From Triticum aestivum (lineage: Eukaryota > Streptophyta > Magnoliopsida > Poales > Poaceae), in the NCBI RefSeq assembly GCF_018294505.1, contig NC_057794.1, forward strand, positions 190,147,114 through 190,211,113: 64,000 nt of DNA, given 5' to 3'. Shown here one piece after another: positions 42,482 to 54,609 of the stretch. The translations under genes were made by a program, and so were the position numbers. The notes under the pieces are model-generated. The model was not told where the DNA came from and ran no database searches. It was given only the letters and a program-made list of their open reading frames with translations. How positions within the stretch are numbered: position 1 is the first letter of the stretch; every line of letters starts with the position of its first letter.

Positions 42482-45400
42482 TCTCACACTCACAAGATCA
42501 AGACTATTTAAACTTATGGGTAGGAAAGGTAGTGAGGTGGAGCTGCAGCAAGCACTAGCATATATGGTGGCTAACTTACGCAAATGAGAGCGAGAAGAGA
42601 AGCAAAGCACGGTCGAGAAGCTATAAGATCAAGAAGTGATCCTGAAACTACTTACATTCAAGCATAACACAAGAACCGTGTTCACTTCCCGGACTTCACC
42701 GAGAAAAGACCATCATGGCTACACACGCGGTTGATGCATTTTAATTAAGTTAAGTTTCAAGTTCTCTACAACCGGACATTAACAAATTCCCATCTGCCGA
42801 TAACTGCGGGCACGGCTTTCCAAAGTTCAAAACCCTGCAGGGGTGTCCCAACTTAGCCCATCACAAGCTCTCACGGTCAACGAAGGATATTCCTTCTCCC
42901 AGGAAGACCCGATCAGACTCGGAATCCCGATTACAAGACACTTCGACAATGGTAAAACAAGACCAGCAAAGCCACCCGAATGTGCCGACAAATCCCGATA
43001 GGAGCTGCACATATCTCGTTCTCAGGGCACACCGGATGAGCAAGACGTCGGGTTGGCATAGACCCTGGTTGCTTAGGGGGCGCCGGACATCGCTCAGGTT
43101 GTACCAACACTTAGAGAAGCACTGGCCCGGGGGGGTTAAAATAAAGATGACCCTTGAGTCTGCAGAACCCAAGGGAAGGTGATAGGTTGTTAGTGCAAAT
43201 GTAAAACCAAGGTTGGGCCTTACTGGAGGAATTTTATTCAAAGCGAACTATCAAGGGGTTCCCATAACACCCAACCGTGTAAGGAACGCAAAATCAAGGA
43301 ACATAACACCGGTATGACGGAAACTAGGGCGGCAAGAGTGGAACAAAACACCAGGCATAAGGCCGAGCCTTCCACCCTTTACCAAGTATATAGATGCATT
43401 AAATAAATAAGATATATTGTGATATCCCAACAATAACCATGTTCCAACATGGAACAAACTTCAGCTTCACCTGCAACTAACAACGCTATAAGAGGGGCTG
43501 AGCAAAAGCGGTAACATAGCCAAACAACGGTTTGCTAGGAAAGGTGTGTTAGAGTCTAACATGGCAAAATGAGAGGCATGATATAGCAAGTGGTAGGTAT
43601 CACGGCATAGCAATAGAGCGAGCAACTAGCAAGCAAAGACAGAAGTGATTTCGAGGGTATGGTCATCTTGCCTGAGATCCCGCAAGGAAGAAGAATGAGT
43701 CCATGAAGAAGACAAACAGATGGAGTCGAACGGATCCTCACAACTCCGGAACGAAACCGAAGCTAACGGAGAAGTAACCCGGAAAGAAGCAAACAACAAA
43801 GTAAACAACCATCACACAAGCATGGCATGATGCACAACCAAGTATGATGCATGTCCGATTTAATGAGGCATGGCGTGACAAAATACACAAACAATCCTAC
43901 AAATTAAGTGGAGCTCAATATGCAACTCCGTTGCATATTGACAAAACACCACGTGACTTATTTAGTACTCTCTCGTTTATGTACTCGACAATATTAAATG
44001 TTGGTTAGCATGGCAAGAGGTGAAGCATATGAAAACTACCTATCTAGGCAAGTTTAAATGAGGCCGGAACAACAAACAACAAGTACGGAAACTCCTCATG
44101 TGCATATATTAGGTTTGGTACTGCTCTGCCCTAAACCATATTTTAGAGTTGTTAAACATGCAAAGTAAGGTCACCATGATAAACTAGGCATTTTTCTACC
44201 CCAATTACATATAAAGTTTATTAAATTTGGAGCTACGGTTATTTAGTTATGAAATAAAACATTTTAATAAGTTATTTAAGCAAATTTAATCAAACATCAG
44301 TTTAAACATTTTAAACATAGATGAAAGTTGCAAATTATTACTCTACACAAAATTCTAAGCATTTTACATATATAATTTTTTTTAATATGATGCAGCGTTT
44401 GTGAGTTATTATATCCATGTTGTCTAGGGACTTCTCCGTAAAACTGGTAAACTCTGGATAAAAGACAAATTCACACCGCGGGGAAAAAATACATGGGCCG
44501 GAACTGAGATCTGGCCTAGGTCGCTCACCCTAGCTGGGCCTTGGCATTGAAACTGGGCCGTGAGGTGGGGAAGCAGGCGCGGCCCAGGATGGCACTAGGC
44601 GAGCGCGCGAGCGCTGGATCGGTCAACGCGGGGCGGGGCGACGCTGCGAGCGGTTCGAGATCTTCTGAACGAAGCAGAGCGAGCAGAGGCCGGCGGCGAG
44701 GCATGGAGGTTAACAGCAAGGGGGAACCACGGCGGCGCAGCAGATCCAGGCGAAAGGCGAGGATCTCCGACGAGGTAGGGCTTGGCGCGGGCTCGGCGGG
44801 GTCCACGCAGAGGCTTCTCCTCAGTGCTGCATGCTGGGCACAGAGCAGGCAAGGCGGTGGCAAGGTTCAGCGAGGGGCGTAGCACAGACGAGGCTCCAGG
44901 TGATGGTCGGCGAGGCATGAAGCAGGGCGGCGGCTCCAGGGGCTTGGTGGGACTCCATGAAGAAGATGGCGGCGGTAACACGGAAGGAGGCGTGGGCGAG
45001 CTATTCAGAGGATCGATGGAGGATAGCTCCGAGGCGGACGGGTGCAGTCAATGAGGACGGCAGGAGCGGGAGGCTCAGCCCTGACCTTGTTCGAGGGAGT
45101 TGCAGCGGCGAGGGACTCCGGCCGAAAGGGGAGGTCGCGGAGGAGGCTAATGTGGCACGAATACGAAGGGCGGCGACGAGGACAAATAGCGGCCATGGCA
45201 ATCTCTTGCTACAGCAAGTACAGGGACAGAGAGAGATATGAGCCGACTCGAGAGATTGTAAGAGAGGGACGGGAAGAAGCGGAGGAACGGAGAGAGGAGG
45301 CGCGGCAGGTGCTCAACTTGTTGGTTGTTGGTGCTCCGGCGGCATCAGAAGGCCTCCGGCAAGCTCGAGGACGGGAGGAAGGAGGTACCCAGGGACGGGC

Positions 45401-46263
45401 GCTGGCTCATGTGGCTGCTGGAGCTGCTGGTTGGATGGATGGATCGATGAAGAACAGTGGGGATTGGCCGGCATTGAAAACAAGGAGAGTGGCGGCGGAT
45501 ATGGGTGATGGGATGGAATGTAGTGGCGGCGGCTGGGGAGGATCCCTAGGGAATAGGGTTAGGTCCAAAATAGACTAGGGGTAGACTAAATATATACGGG
45601 AAAAGAGGGAAGTTGGATCATCCGATCAAAATCCGACGGACAAGAACAAATATGTTAGGGAGTGCAATTAATAAAACGGGGATCTTTTGTAGATGTTTGG
45701 GGATGTTCTGGACCCATCGGTCATGACTGCTCGGGTCAGGTCCGGGACAATTTTCGGGCGCGCGCGCAAGAAGGGCCGCGGGCTGACGAGAGAGGTTAGG
45801 TTGGGCCTGGCGGTAGGTAGTGGACTGTGTAGACAGTCTAGGGAGGAAAGAGAGGTGAAAGCCTGGCAACAGTTTTCGGAGACCGAAAACGTCCGACGTT
45901 CGACCAACTATAATGTCGCTGTAGTTATCCGTTGGGGCGTCAAACGAACTCCGAATGCGATGAAATTTGACAAGCGGTCTATCTACACTATAATAAGACC
46001 GCACGCCAACTTTCATCCCATTCCAAGAACATTTTCCAGCCACTTACAAAATAATATTTCGGACATGCCACGGGCGCGTGCAAGTGTGGTTGGGCTCAGA
46101 ACGGACAACGGGGAGAACTGGAGACCCGGACGGATGCAAGTTTTGAAAACATGATGATGCAATGCACATGATGACATGGAAAGATGCAACACGCAAGCGA
46201 ATGGCAAGGCAACAACAGTGAATAACTGGAAGACACCTGGGGCATCGGATTCGGGGCGTCACA
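42482..46263 (-). repeat. Gypsy LTR, main segment
   Basis: It continues from the Angela 3' end to GGGGCGTCACA at 46263. GC-rich DNA at 44500-45560 yields many overlapping frames on both strands, but none has a domain, and their density follows composition. This is the part where a long LTR normally holds promoter and leader sequence. No cellular gene is supported. Confidence 0.75.
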
Positions 46264-46974
46264 GCGCGCTCGGGAGAGGAGAGGCTACCGGAAGTAGCAC
46301 AAAGCCCCTCCGTGGTAGTAGTAGTATTTAGGGGCTATTTTGTTCAGTTCATCTTACTATAGATGTGTGGTCGAACTATACATCATACTTAAAATTAGCT
46401 AGTATATATAGTTGAACTAGCTATTTTAGTACGTGGTTGGCAACAATTGGGGAGAAGTTTGGTTGGTTCAGCTGTCGAGTTGAACTGTTTGTATAAATTA
46501 AGAACGACTGCTTAATCTATGAATGAAATTTATGCTTAATTACTGAATTTTAGTTGCAAAAATTAGATAGTGCTAATGATTTCTAGCTGCATATTTTGAC
46601 AAATCGCAGTATTACAAGGATTGACAAATGGCAACGTTACTAGATCAACAAATGTAAATTTTTCCAGTTTGACAAATGGCAACATACCCAATAATTGTTT
46701 GTACATGGTTGCACACGGGTCATCCAAAACAACTGTTTGCGTTGAAGGGATGCACAAATCCTGCGCTGCTCTCACTTTGCATGCGGGTGTTCTATCTAAA
46801 ACGTTTGCGATCAAGAGCTGCACAAATCCTGCTCGGCACATTTTCTCTTGGCTTCCTGGGAAAGTTGTCGGTTTGCATACGGGTGTTCTAACTAAAACGT
46901 TTGCGATGAGTGTTTTATATTTAAAAACTGAATTAAACTGGGGAAACCGAATTAAACCTGGGGAAGCTGACAAA
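46264..46974. other. Left part of a CACTA-like block, no gene
   Basis: AT-rich DNA with local duplications: TTGACAAATGGCAAC twice near 46620-46680, and TGCACAAATCCTGC with GGGTGTTCTAWCTAAAACGT twice within 46750-46910. No CACTA start was found, so the left end of the element is unknown or lost at the Gypsy LTR. Confidence 0.45.
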
Positions 46975-49765
46975 ATTTTTACCACGACATGTTGATGCCC
47001 TCCATGATAGCATGCCAAGTTTCATGAATTTCAGACGAGTTTTGGATTTACTAGAATTTAAGAACCAGGTATCTCAATGTTTGCGGCCGAGTGACGGTGG
47101 TAGGGTGTTTGAAATTCATTCCCATTTCTTACATGGGACCTAAGCATGCACCCAAGGACACATATTTGATTTTTCAACCAGTTTATATGCACTAGAGAAT
47201 GTGCATGTAGTTCAAATTTGAATTATGCGCATAAAATGCCTCGAAAACCCAGTTAATGTAGAAAAATGTCCAAACGAACCCCAAAAATTCCAAAACTGAA
47301 CCCAACACTCTTGCTGTTCTATGTTGACACTCATTTTTTTGAAACCAATAAGAGGCAATGGATATCGTTTCGTCCCCAAAGGTGGCACGTTCCCTATCGA
47401 AACCATCACGCTTGTTGTAAGAAGCTCTGGTTTGTGAGAAGCTTATACCCAAACATGCCCCAAATTGGACAAATTTTTTACCACGGCATGTTGATGTCGT
47501 TCCATGATAGCAGGCCAAGTTTCATGAATTTTAGACGAGTTTTGGATTTACTAGAATTTAAAAACCATGTATCTCAATTTTTGCGGCCGAGTGACGGTGG
47601 CAGGGTGTTTGAAATTCATTCCCATTTCTTGCATGGGACCTAAGCATGCAACCAAGGACACATATTTGATTTTTCAGCCAATTTATATGCACTGGAGAAT
47701 GTGCATGTAGTTCAAATTTGAATTATGCACATAAAATGCCTGAAAACCCCAGTTAATGTATGAAAATGTCCAAACAAACCCCGAAAAATTCCAAAATTGA
47801 ACACAACACTCTTGTTGTTCTATGTTGACACTCGAAATTTTTTGAAAACAATAAGAGGCAACGGATATCGTTTCGTCCCCAAAGGTGGCACGTTCCCTAC
47901 CGAAACCATCACACTTGTTGTGAGAAGCTCTAGTTTGTGAGAAGATGATGCCCAAACCTGCCCCAAATGGGACAAAAAATTTACCACGACATGTTGATGT
48001 CGCTCCATGATAGCATGCCAAATTTCATGAATTTCAGACGACTTTTGGATTTACTAGAATTTAAAAACCAGATATCTCAATGTTTGCGGCCAAGTGACGG
48101 TAGCAGGGTGTTTGAAATTCATTCCCATTTCTTGCATGGGACCTAAGCATGCAACCAAGGACACATATTTGATTTCTCAACCAATTTATATGCACTGGAG
48201 TATGTGCATGTAGTTCAAATTTGAATTATGCGCATAAAATGCCTAGAAAACCCAGTTAATGTATAAAAATGTCCAAATGAACCCCGAAAAATTCCAAAAT
48301 TGAACACAACACTCTTGTTGTTCTATGTTGACACTCTAAAATTTTTGAAAGCAATAAGAGGCAACAGATATCGCTTCGTCCCCAAAGGTGGCACGTTCCC
48401 TACCGAAACCATCACGCTTGTTGTGAGAAGCTTATACCCAAACCTACCCCAAATGGGACAAAAAATTTACCACGGCATGTTGATAGCATGCCAAGTTTCA
48501 TAAATTTCAGATGAGTTTTGGATTTACTAGAATTTAAAAGCAATGTATCTCAATGTTTCCGACCGTGTGATGGTGGCAGGGTGTTTGAAATTCATTCTCA
48601 TTTCTTGCATGGGACCTAAGCATGCAATCAAGGACACATATTTGATTTTTCAACTAGTTTATATGCATTGGAGCATGTGCATGTAGTTCAAATTTGAATT
48701 ATGCGCATAAAATGCCTCGAAAACCCAGTTAATGTATAAAAATGTCCAAACGAACCCCAAAAAATTCCAAAATTGAACACAACACTCCTGTTGTTCTATG
48801 TTGACACTCTAAAATTTTTGAAAGCAATAAAAGGCAACGGATATCGTTTCGTCCCCAAAGGTGGCATGTACCCTACCGAAACCATCACGCTTGTTGTGAG
48901 AAGCTCTGGTTTGTGAGAAGCTTATACCCAAACCTGCCCCAAATGGGAAAAAAATTTTACCACGGCGTGTTGATGCTGCTCCATGATGGCATGCCAAGTT
49001 TCATGAATTTCAGATGAGTTTTGGATTTACTATAATTTAAAAACCGGGTATCTCAATGTTTGCGGCCGAGTGACGGTGGCAGGGTGTGTGACATTCATTC
49101 CCATTTCTTGCATGGGACCTAAGCATGCAACCAAGGAGACATATTTGATTTTTCAACCAGTTTATATGCACTGGAGCATGTGCATGTAGTTCAAATTTGA
49201 ATTATGCGCATAAAATGCCTGGAAAACCCAGTTAATGTATAAAAATGTCCAAACGAACCCTGAAAATTTCCAAAATTGAACACAACACTCATGTTGTCCT
49301 ATGTTGACACTCGAAAAAATTTGAAAGCAATAAGAGGCAGCGGATATCGTTTCGTCCCCAAAGGTGGCACGTTCCCTACCAAAACCATCACGCTTGTTGT
49401 GAGAAGCTTATACCCAAACCTGCCCCAAACGGGACGAAATTTTTACAACGTCATGTTGATGCCGCTCCATGATAGCATGCCAAGTTTCATGAATTTCAAA
49501 TGAGTTTTGGATTTACTAGAATTTAAAAACCAGGCATCTCAATGTTTGCAGCCGAGTGACGATGGCAGGGCGTGTGACATTCATTCTCATTTCTTGCATG
49601 GGACCTAAGCATGCAACCAATGACACATATTTGATTTTTCAACCCGTTTATATGCACTGGAGAATGTGCATGTAGTTCAAATTTGAATTATGCACTTGAA
49701 ATGCCTACAAAACCCAGTTAATGTATAAAAACGTCCAAATGAACCCCAAAAAATTCCAATTTTTT
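46975..49765. repeat. Tandem array of about 490-bp units, six copies
   Basis: TTTGGATTTACTAGAATTTA anchors at 47041, 47541, 48043, 48516, 49020 and 49506, giving periods of 500, 502, 473, 504 and 486 bp. Each unit runs through GAGTGACGGTGGCAGGG, TTCTTGCATGGGACCTAAGC, TGTAGTTCAAATTTGAATTA and TTTCGTCCCCAAAGGTGGCA. Frames of 60-125 codons repeat with the array on both strands and lack domains. Such arrays are common inside large Triticeae CACTA elements. Confidence 0.9.
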
Positions 49766-50420
49766 TGACGACACACCTATAGTTGCATGTTCACTACAGA
49801 TAAAAGTTCTAACAATTCAAACATCATCCTTTGTAGCTATGACCCCATTACGTAATTCAAATCAAGACGATAGATCAAGTAGATCGCACACAGTTTATTA
49901 TCACCAACCGTGTGAGATGTAGCACAAAATATCTTGAAGCACCAACGGTGTATAGTACGCCTATGGCTTACGAGAGAAGGTGCGTCGGCTACAGTCCACA
50001 GCCTCCTCGCCGGTGACCCTCCTTCACATATCGTACATAGTTCTGAATGAGGGACTGTATCTGATGACACTTTGCGCGCCAGTTTTTTCGCTGAAGCGAT
50101 TCCAAATTTTCGACTTTCACGGAAATATCTACCTCCCCGCCCCACCCCCCTTACCAAAAGCCACATTTCCCCTGTTTCCGCCTTCCTTTCCAAGTTGGAA
50201 CCTTCACTCCTTGCTTGCAGCGTCGCCGCCTCCTCGCCGGCGACCCTCCTTCACGCTGCTCGGCCTCGCCTATCCAGGTAGGTAATCCACACCCGACCCC
50301 CATCCTCCTCCTCCTTCCACATCCCACATGCCCCAACCGCCTGCGCAAGCGCGACACCTTCCACCCAAATCACCGACCCCTCCACCAAATAAGCGCCACC
50401 CTAAGCCATGGTGCACGTAG

Positions 50421-50549
50421 TATAGCCAGGATCTCAAGGAGCATTTGGCAGTGGAGAAGCAAATCGTGGCCGCGCGCGCGGATGAGATCGCGATGGCTGC
50501 CATTCGTGTCGACCCCCAGATCTTGAAGGAGCACCTTGCCATTTTCTAG
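50421..50549 (+). pseudogene. Possible upstream exon of the B3-like gene
   Basis: A TAG at 50418-50420 is followed by an open stretch reading QDLKEHLAVEKQIVAARADE and on to TAG at 50547-50549. The peptide is helical and charged, and contains two LKEHLA motifs. A donor-like CAG|GTAGGT at 50277 and pyrimidine-rich leader DNA precede it. It may be an untranslated or degenerate exon. It is not in the main coding frame of the gene below. Confidence 0.35.
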
Positions 50550-51104
50550 CTACGCCGGTTAAGCATGCTCGGTTTACCCGTTGCGTGTGCTGCTCCTGCC
50601 TTTCCTTCACAAATTCTAGTGAATTGTGCTATCTAATTTTACCATGCAATCTGTTGCTCTAGTGTATATGTTCTATATGTCGTGCAGTGTGGTGCTCACT
50701 TACTAACTATTTTGTTAATTAGTTCTCGTCTTCAGTTAACTGTTTGGTTCAATGATGCAAATGTGATGTTCAATTCTTCAGGCTGCAATTTTGTATTGCC
50801 TTTCATGTGAGAAATAAATCGAATTTATCTTTACAAAATACATGAGAAATGAATACAATTGCTATATTTCCAAGTTGTGAAGCATGTTTAGTTTGGTTAT
50901 ACATTGTGCAATATGGTGCTCAGTTAATGTTTGGTTCATTTGTGTCGTGGTGTTTAGTTAACTGTTTGGTTCAATTCTGCAATGCGATGTTCAATAGTTG
51001 TGGGTGCATTCTGTTATTGTATACCATGTGAGGAATAAATTGAATTTGGCTGTAGTAAATCTTAACCTGATGACTAACTACCTTATATGTGTTGCAGGAA
51101 AACA

Positions 51105-51751
51105 ATGGGAAGCACTAAGGTTTACAATCAAGGTTAGCACGTGCATGGTCCGTTGTCTAATAGCACATTATTGTGCAATTGCAGGAACCATTCTAATATT
51201 TTGGTTTTTAATAATTTGGTCTTGCACATGTAGGTCCTGCTGTCAGAGGTTTTGACCCACTGTTCGACCCTTTTTGCATATGGGGAAATGAGTTGTCCAT
51301 GAATATCAGTCAAGTCAAGAAACTCAGAAAGATTGTTAGGATAAATAAATTAGCGACAAAAAACAACAAGATCTTTGTCTGCACAATGAAGAAGACATCA
51401 GTTCACTACAAGATGGTACTAACTATTATACCTTGCCTTTTTATTCCTTTGCCCCATTTCCAATATAGAGAAGATATTTATGCACATCCTTGTTTTCAGG
51501 CCTTTTCAAAGAAGTTCACTGATGATTACCTCTCAAACCACATGTATGGTCAGGAGGCGAGGAAGGTATTCATACAACACCCACGGTTCAATATTGAAGT
51601 GTTCCTAAAGAGGACGAAGGATGGACGGTCAATCATCCATAGGCACTGGCCTAAAGTTACAAAGACCTTCAACATCAATGAAGGCTCAATATTCACCTTC
51701 TGCTTCAGCAGTTTTCCAGATGAGATACATCTGTCTATGTATCGTCTATGA
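51105..51751 (+). CDS. B3-like DNA-binding protein carried by a CACTA element
   Basis: Three coding exons join in frame: 51105-51132 (the exon opens at 51098 after TTGCAG), 51234-51415 and 51500-51751. Donors are CAAG|GTTAGC and GATG|GTACTA; acceptors are CATGTAG| and TTTTCAG|. The product is 153 residues, starting MGSTKVYNQGPAVRGFDPLF. The first half is an unassigned basic segment. The second half (FSKKFTDDYLSNHM, then VFLKRTKDGRSIIHRHWPKV, then FNINEGSIFTFCFSSFPDEI) follows the strand order of a plant B3 domain: a SKKF start, a variable loop, a Trp, and a G-x-x-F-x-F end. B3 proteins bind DNA in the nucleus. The frame and splice sites are intact although the surroundings are transposon DNA, so it may be a captured host gene kept by the element. 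Function is not shown. Confidence 0.55.
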
Positions 51752-52083
51752 TGCTAATTTCAAAAGGTTATAGATGTTGCACGTGAAACTTGGTCCTGGT
51801 GTAGTTGTGTAATGGGGTAGCTGAGTGTTGAAGCAATATGATGTTGTACTCTAATGTATTTCAATTATGAAAATGAAATATATTGTGTGCTTAATATGAA
51901 ATGTCAATTAGATTAATAAATGAATTATGAATAATCATATAATTAGCCTGCTAATGGCGAATTAGCCTGCTAATTGGGTTTTGCTATTGCAAACGGTTGT
52001 TGAAAAAATACCGTGGGAGATGACCTTAGGCAACGCACACAGTTTATAGGAATAAACCGTGTTGGATCAATGAATAATCACAC

Positions 52084-52591
52084 ACGACTTTCTCTTGAAA
52101 ATTGTTTGCGTTAGGCCACCTTGCGCAAATGTTTACCACATAAAAACTGTGTGTGATGGATAGTCTTTGCCACACAGTTTCTTCTACAGACCGTGTGTGA
52201 CACATTCAATAATGCAAATGATTTAACGGGAAAAATTGTGTGTGATGTACCTGTGAACGGAAACGTTTTCCTTGGAGCGACTGTGTGGGATGTACATATG
52301 AACGGAAACATTTAGCGGGGACTAACTGTGTGGGATGTACTTGAGACCGGAAACAATTTCACCGTATAATTTTATTTTTTAGCTCTATTGTACGTATTTC
52401 CGTATTTGAGCGCTTGCTGGTCGCACACGACCTCATTTTGCCGAGCGTGTGTGCCAGGAGGGCATATCCCCGACGGTTTTTGGGTCGTGTGGGAAGGACC
52501 CCCCTATCGCCCACACTCACTTGGCGATGATTCCAAATGCCGTTGCGGAAAGGGGTTAAAACCGTTTGTTTAGCAGCTCACTGTACTAGTG
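52084..52591 (-). mobile_element. CACTA right terminus with 45-bp subterminal repeats
   Basis: GATGTAC recurs at 52244, 52289 and 52334 within units GTGTGKGATGTAC...GAACGGAAAC (45-bp period). Related ACTGTGTGTGATGG and CCGTGTGTGACAC units lie further left. The last bases, ACTGTACTAGTG, give the CACTA end on the minus strand. It abuts a copia gag frame, indicating insertion into that element. Confidence 0.82.
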
Positions 52592-53596
52592 TAAGTTCGG
52601 CGCAACTGATGCTGGAAGCGAGTTGTATGCTATGGAGCAGTTCCATGATTACAAAATGGTTGATAAACGTTCTATATTGGACCAGGCCCATGAGATACAA
52701 TGCATCGCTAAGGAGCTGGAGCTCCTGAAGTGTGAGTTACCGGACAAGTTTGTCACGGGTTGCATTATTGCAAACTCCCTCCTAGTTGGAGGAACTTTGC
52801 TACTTCTCTCAAGCACTTGAGACGTGAATTGTCTGTTGAGGATGCCATTGGTCATCTAAGTGTTGAGAAGAACTCGAGAGCAAAGGAATCGCATGTGAAA
52901 GGGGCAGAGGGTTCTTCTACCGCCAATGTGGTGTAGAAGAACTTCCATAAGTTCAAGGGAAAGAACTCTGTCCAGCAGAATACTACCTTTAAGAAGAAGG
53001 GTAAGAAGAAAGACAAAAAGAGAGATGGTTGCTTTACTTGTGGTTCAAAGGAACATTGGGCAAACAAGTGCCCAAACAAGTACAAGAAGCCAGGACAGGA
53101 TGCCAAGTCTGTCAACGTCACTCTGAGCAACAATGATGGGGCATCTGGGTATGGTAATCTATTTACCGTACTTTCAGTTTGTCAGTCCACCGATTGGTGG
53201 GTTGACATTGGGGCCAATATTCATGTGTGTGCTGATGTGTCTTTGGTCTCTTCTTACCAGGTCGCACGAGATTGTTCCATCCTGATGGGGAACGGCTCAC
53301 ATGCTTCTGCTCATGGTGTTGGCACGGTAGATCTGAAGTTTACTTCGGGAAAGATCGTGCAACTGAAGAATGTGCAGCATGTCCCCGCCATCAAGAATAA
53401 TCTCGTTAGTGGCTCCCTTCTATGTAAAGAAGGGTTTAAGTTAGTATTTGAGTCTAACAAAGTAGTCGTATCTCGTTATGGACTATTTGTTGGAAAAGGA
53501 TATGATTGTGGTGGTTTGTTCCGCCTTTCCCTGGAGGATTTCTGTAATAAAGTCGTGAACCAAATTCATTCTAATGTAAACCAATGTGAGGTTTGA
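52592..53596 (+). pseudogene. copia gag end, zinc knuckle and protease
   Basis: It opens KFGATDAGSELYAMEQFHDY, the UBN2-type gag domain, with a frameshift near 52790-52800 and a TAG near 52934. A CX2CX4HX4C knuckle (CFTCGSKEHWANKC) lies near 53031-53072. The protease site reads WWVDIGANIHVC, with Ile in place of the usual Thr or Ser of D-T/S-G, so the enzyme would be impaired. The frame ends at TGA 53594-53596, where the next conserved residues (HSRLCHINFG) call for a Trp: a TGG-to-TGA change. Confidence 0.85.
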
Positions 53597-54609
53597 CATT
53601 CACGTCTTTGTCACATAAATTTTGGTTGCATGACGCGGTTAGCTAAGATGAATCTAATCCCAAGTTTCACTTTCACCAAAGGCTCTAAGTGCCACGCGGG
53701 TGTGTAAGCAAAGCAACCTCGTAAGCCTCACAAGCCTGCGAAGGAGAGACACCTAGCACCACTAGAGCTCATACATTCAGATCTCTGTGAGATGAATGGT
53801 GTGTTGACTAAAGGTGGAAAGAAATACTTCATGACTTTGATTGATGATGCCACTATATTCTATTATGTGTATTTGTTAAATACAAAGGATGAGGCTCTAC
53901 ACAACTTTAAAATCTATAAGGCTGAAGTTGAGAACCAACTTGAGATGAAAATAAAACGAGTCCGGTCTGATCGTGGTGGAGAGTACTTTTCTAGTGAGTT
54001 TGATTTATTCTATGCGGAACATGGTATTATTCATGAGAGGACGCCTCCCTATTCACCCCAGTCAAACGGGGTTGCCGAACGAAAAAACCGTACTCTAACA
54101 GATTTGGCTAACGCCATGCTAGATACATCGAGTTTATCCAAGGCATGGTGGGGGAGGCTGTATTGATATCATGTCATGTCCTGAATAAAGCTCCCGCGAA
54201 GGATAATGAGACTACTCCCTATGAGAAATGGGAAAAGAAAAGAACTACAATCTCTTACTTGTGCACTTGGGGCTGTTTGGCGAAAGTCAATGTGTCGATC
54301 GCCAAAAAGCATAAGCTTGGACCAAAGACTGTGGACTGCGTTAATTTGGGCTACGCTAAGAATAGCGTTGGCTATAGATTTCTACTAGTGAAATCTGAGG
54401 TACCTGACCAGAAGGTCGGTACGATTATAGAGTCTAAGGATGCTACATTCTTTGGGGATATTTTCCCCATGAGAGATATGCAAAGCACTTCTAGACTGGA
54501 ATCTGATGAGACTCCTGAACCTGCCATTCCGATGGAATATTATGAACACAAAAGTGATGAAAGTTCATCGGAGGATGACGAGGAAGCTCCTATTAGGAGC
54601 AAGAGATAA
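53597..54609 (+). pseudogene. copia pre-integrase and integrase
   Basis: The core has the catalytic Asp in ELIHSDLCEM, the second Asp in RVRSDRGGEY and the Glu in SNGVAERKNRT, all in one frame (53792-54166). A stop lies near 53706 upstream. A one-base loss in the G run near 54150 shifts the frame (KAWWG to GRLY*), and the C-terminal part (NKAPAKDNETTPYEKWEKKR) continues in the frame at 54145-54609. An acidic linker (DESSSEDDEEAP) ends at TAA 54607-54609. Confidence 0.85.

Larger units (their letters stand above)
31619..46263 (-). mobile_element. Gypsy-type element in minus orientation, 5' part
   Basis: Read on the minus strand, an LTR from 46263 (TGTGACGCCCCGAATCCGAT) to 32538 (GGGTGTTACA) is followed by a primer site and about 0.9 kb of leader, cut off at 31618 by the CACTA end. 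gag-pol is missing from the window. The LTR is interrupted by the Angela element at 32961-42481. Without it the LTR is about 4.2 kb, long but within the range known for Triticeae Gypsy elements. Confidence 0.78.
49766..52591 (+). mobile_element. CACTA-type element, gene-bearing right half
   Basis: The right end is CTCACTGTACTAGTG at 52577-52591, followed by TAA. Subterminal repeats (CACACAGTTTAT, CCGTGTGTGA, ACTGTGTGGGATGTAC) occur on both sides of the spliced B3-like gene: near 49890 and 52030-52360. The tandem array at 46975-49765 probably belongs to the same element. No transposase was seen, so the element is non-autonomous or partial. Confidence 0.7.

Noticed and set aside
44525..45578. 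Possible GC-rich genes on both strands
   Set aside because: They lie inside a Gypsy LTR, overlap in many frames, and are rich in Arg/Ser/Gly as expected from composition.
46563..49503. Several 60-125 codon frames
   Set aside because: They repeat with the 490-bp array on both strands and have no domain.
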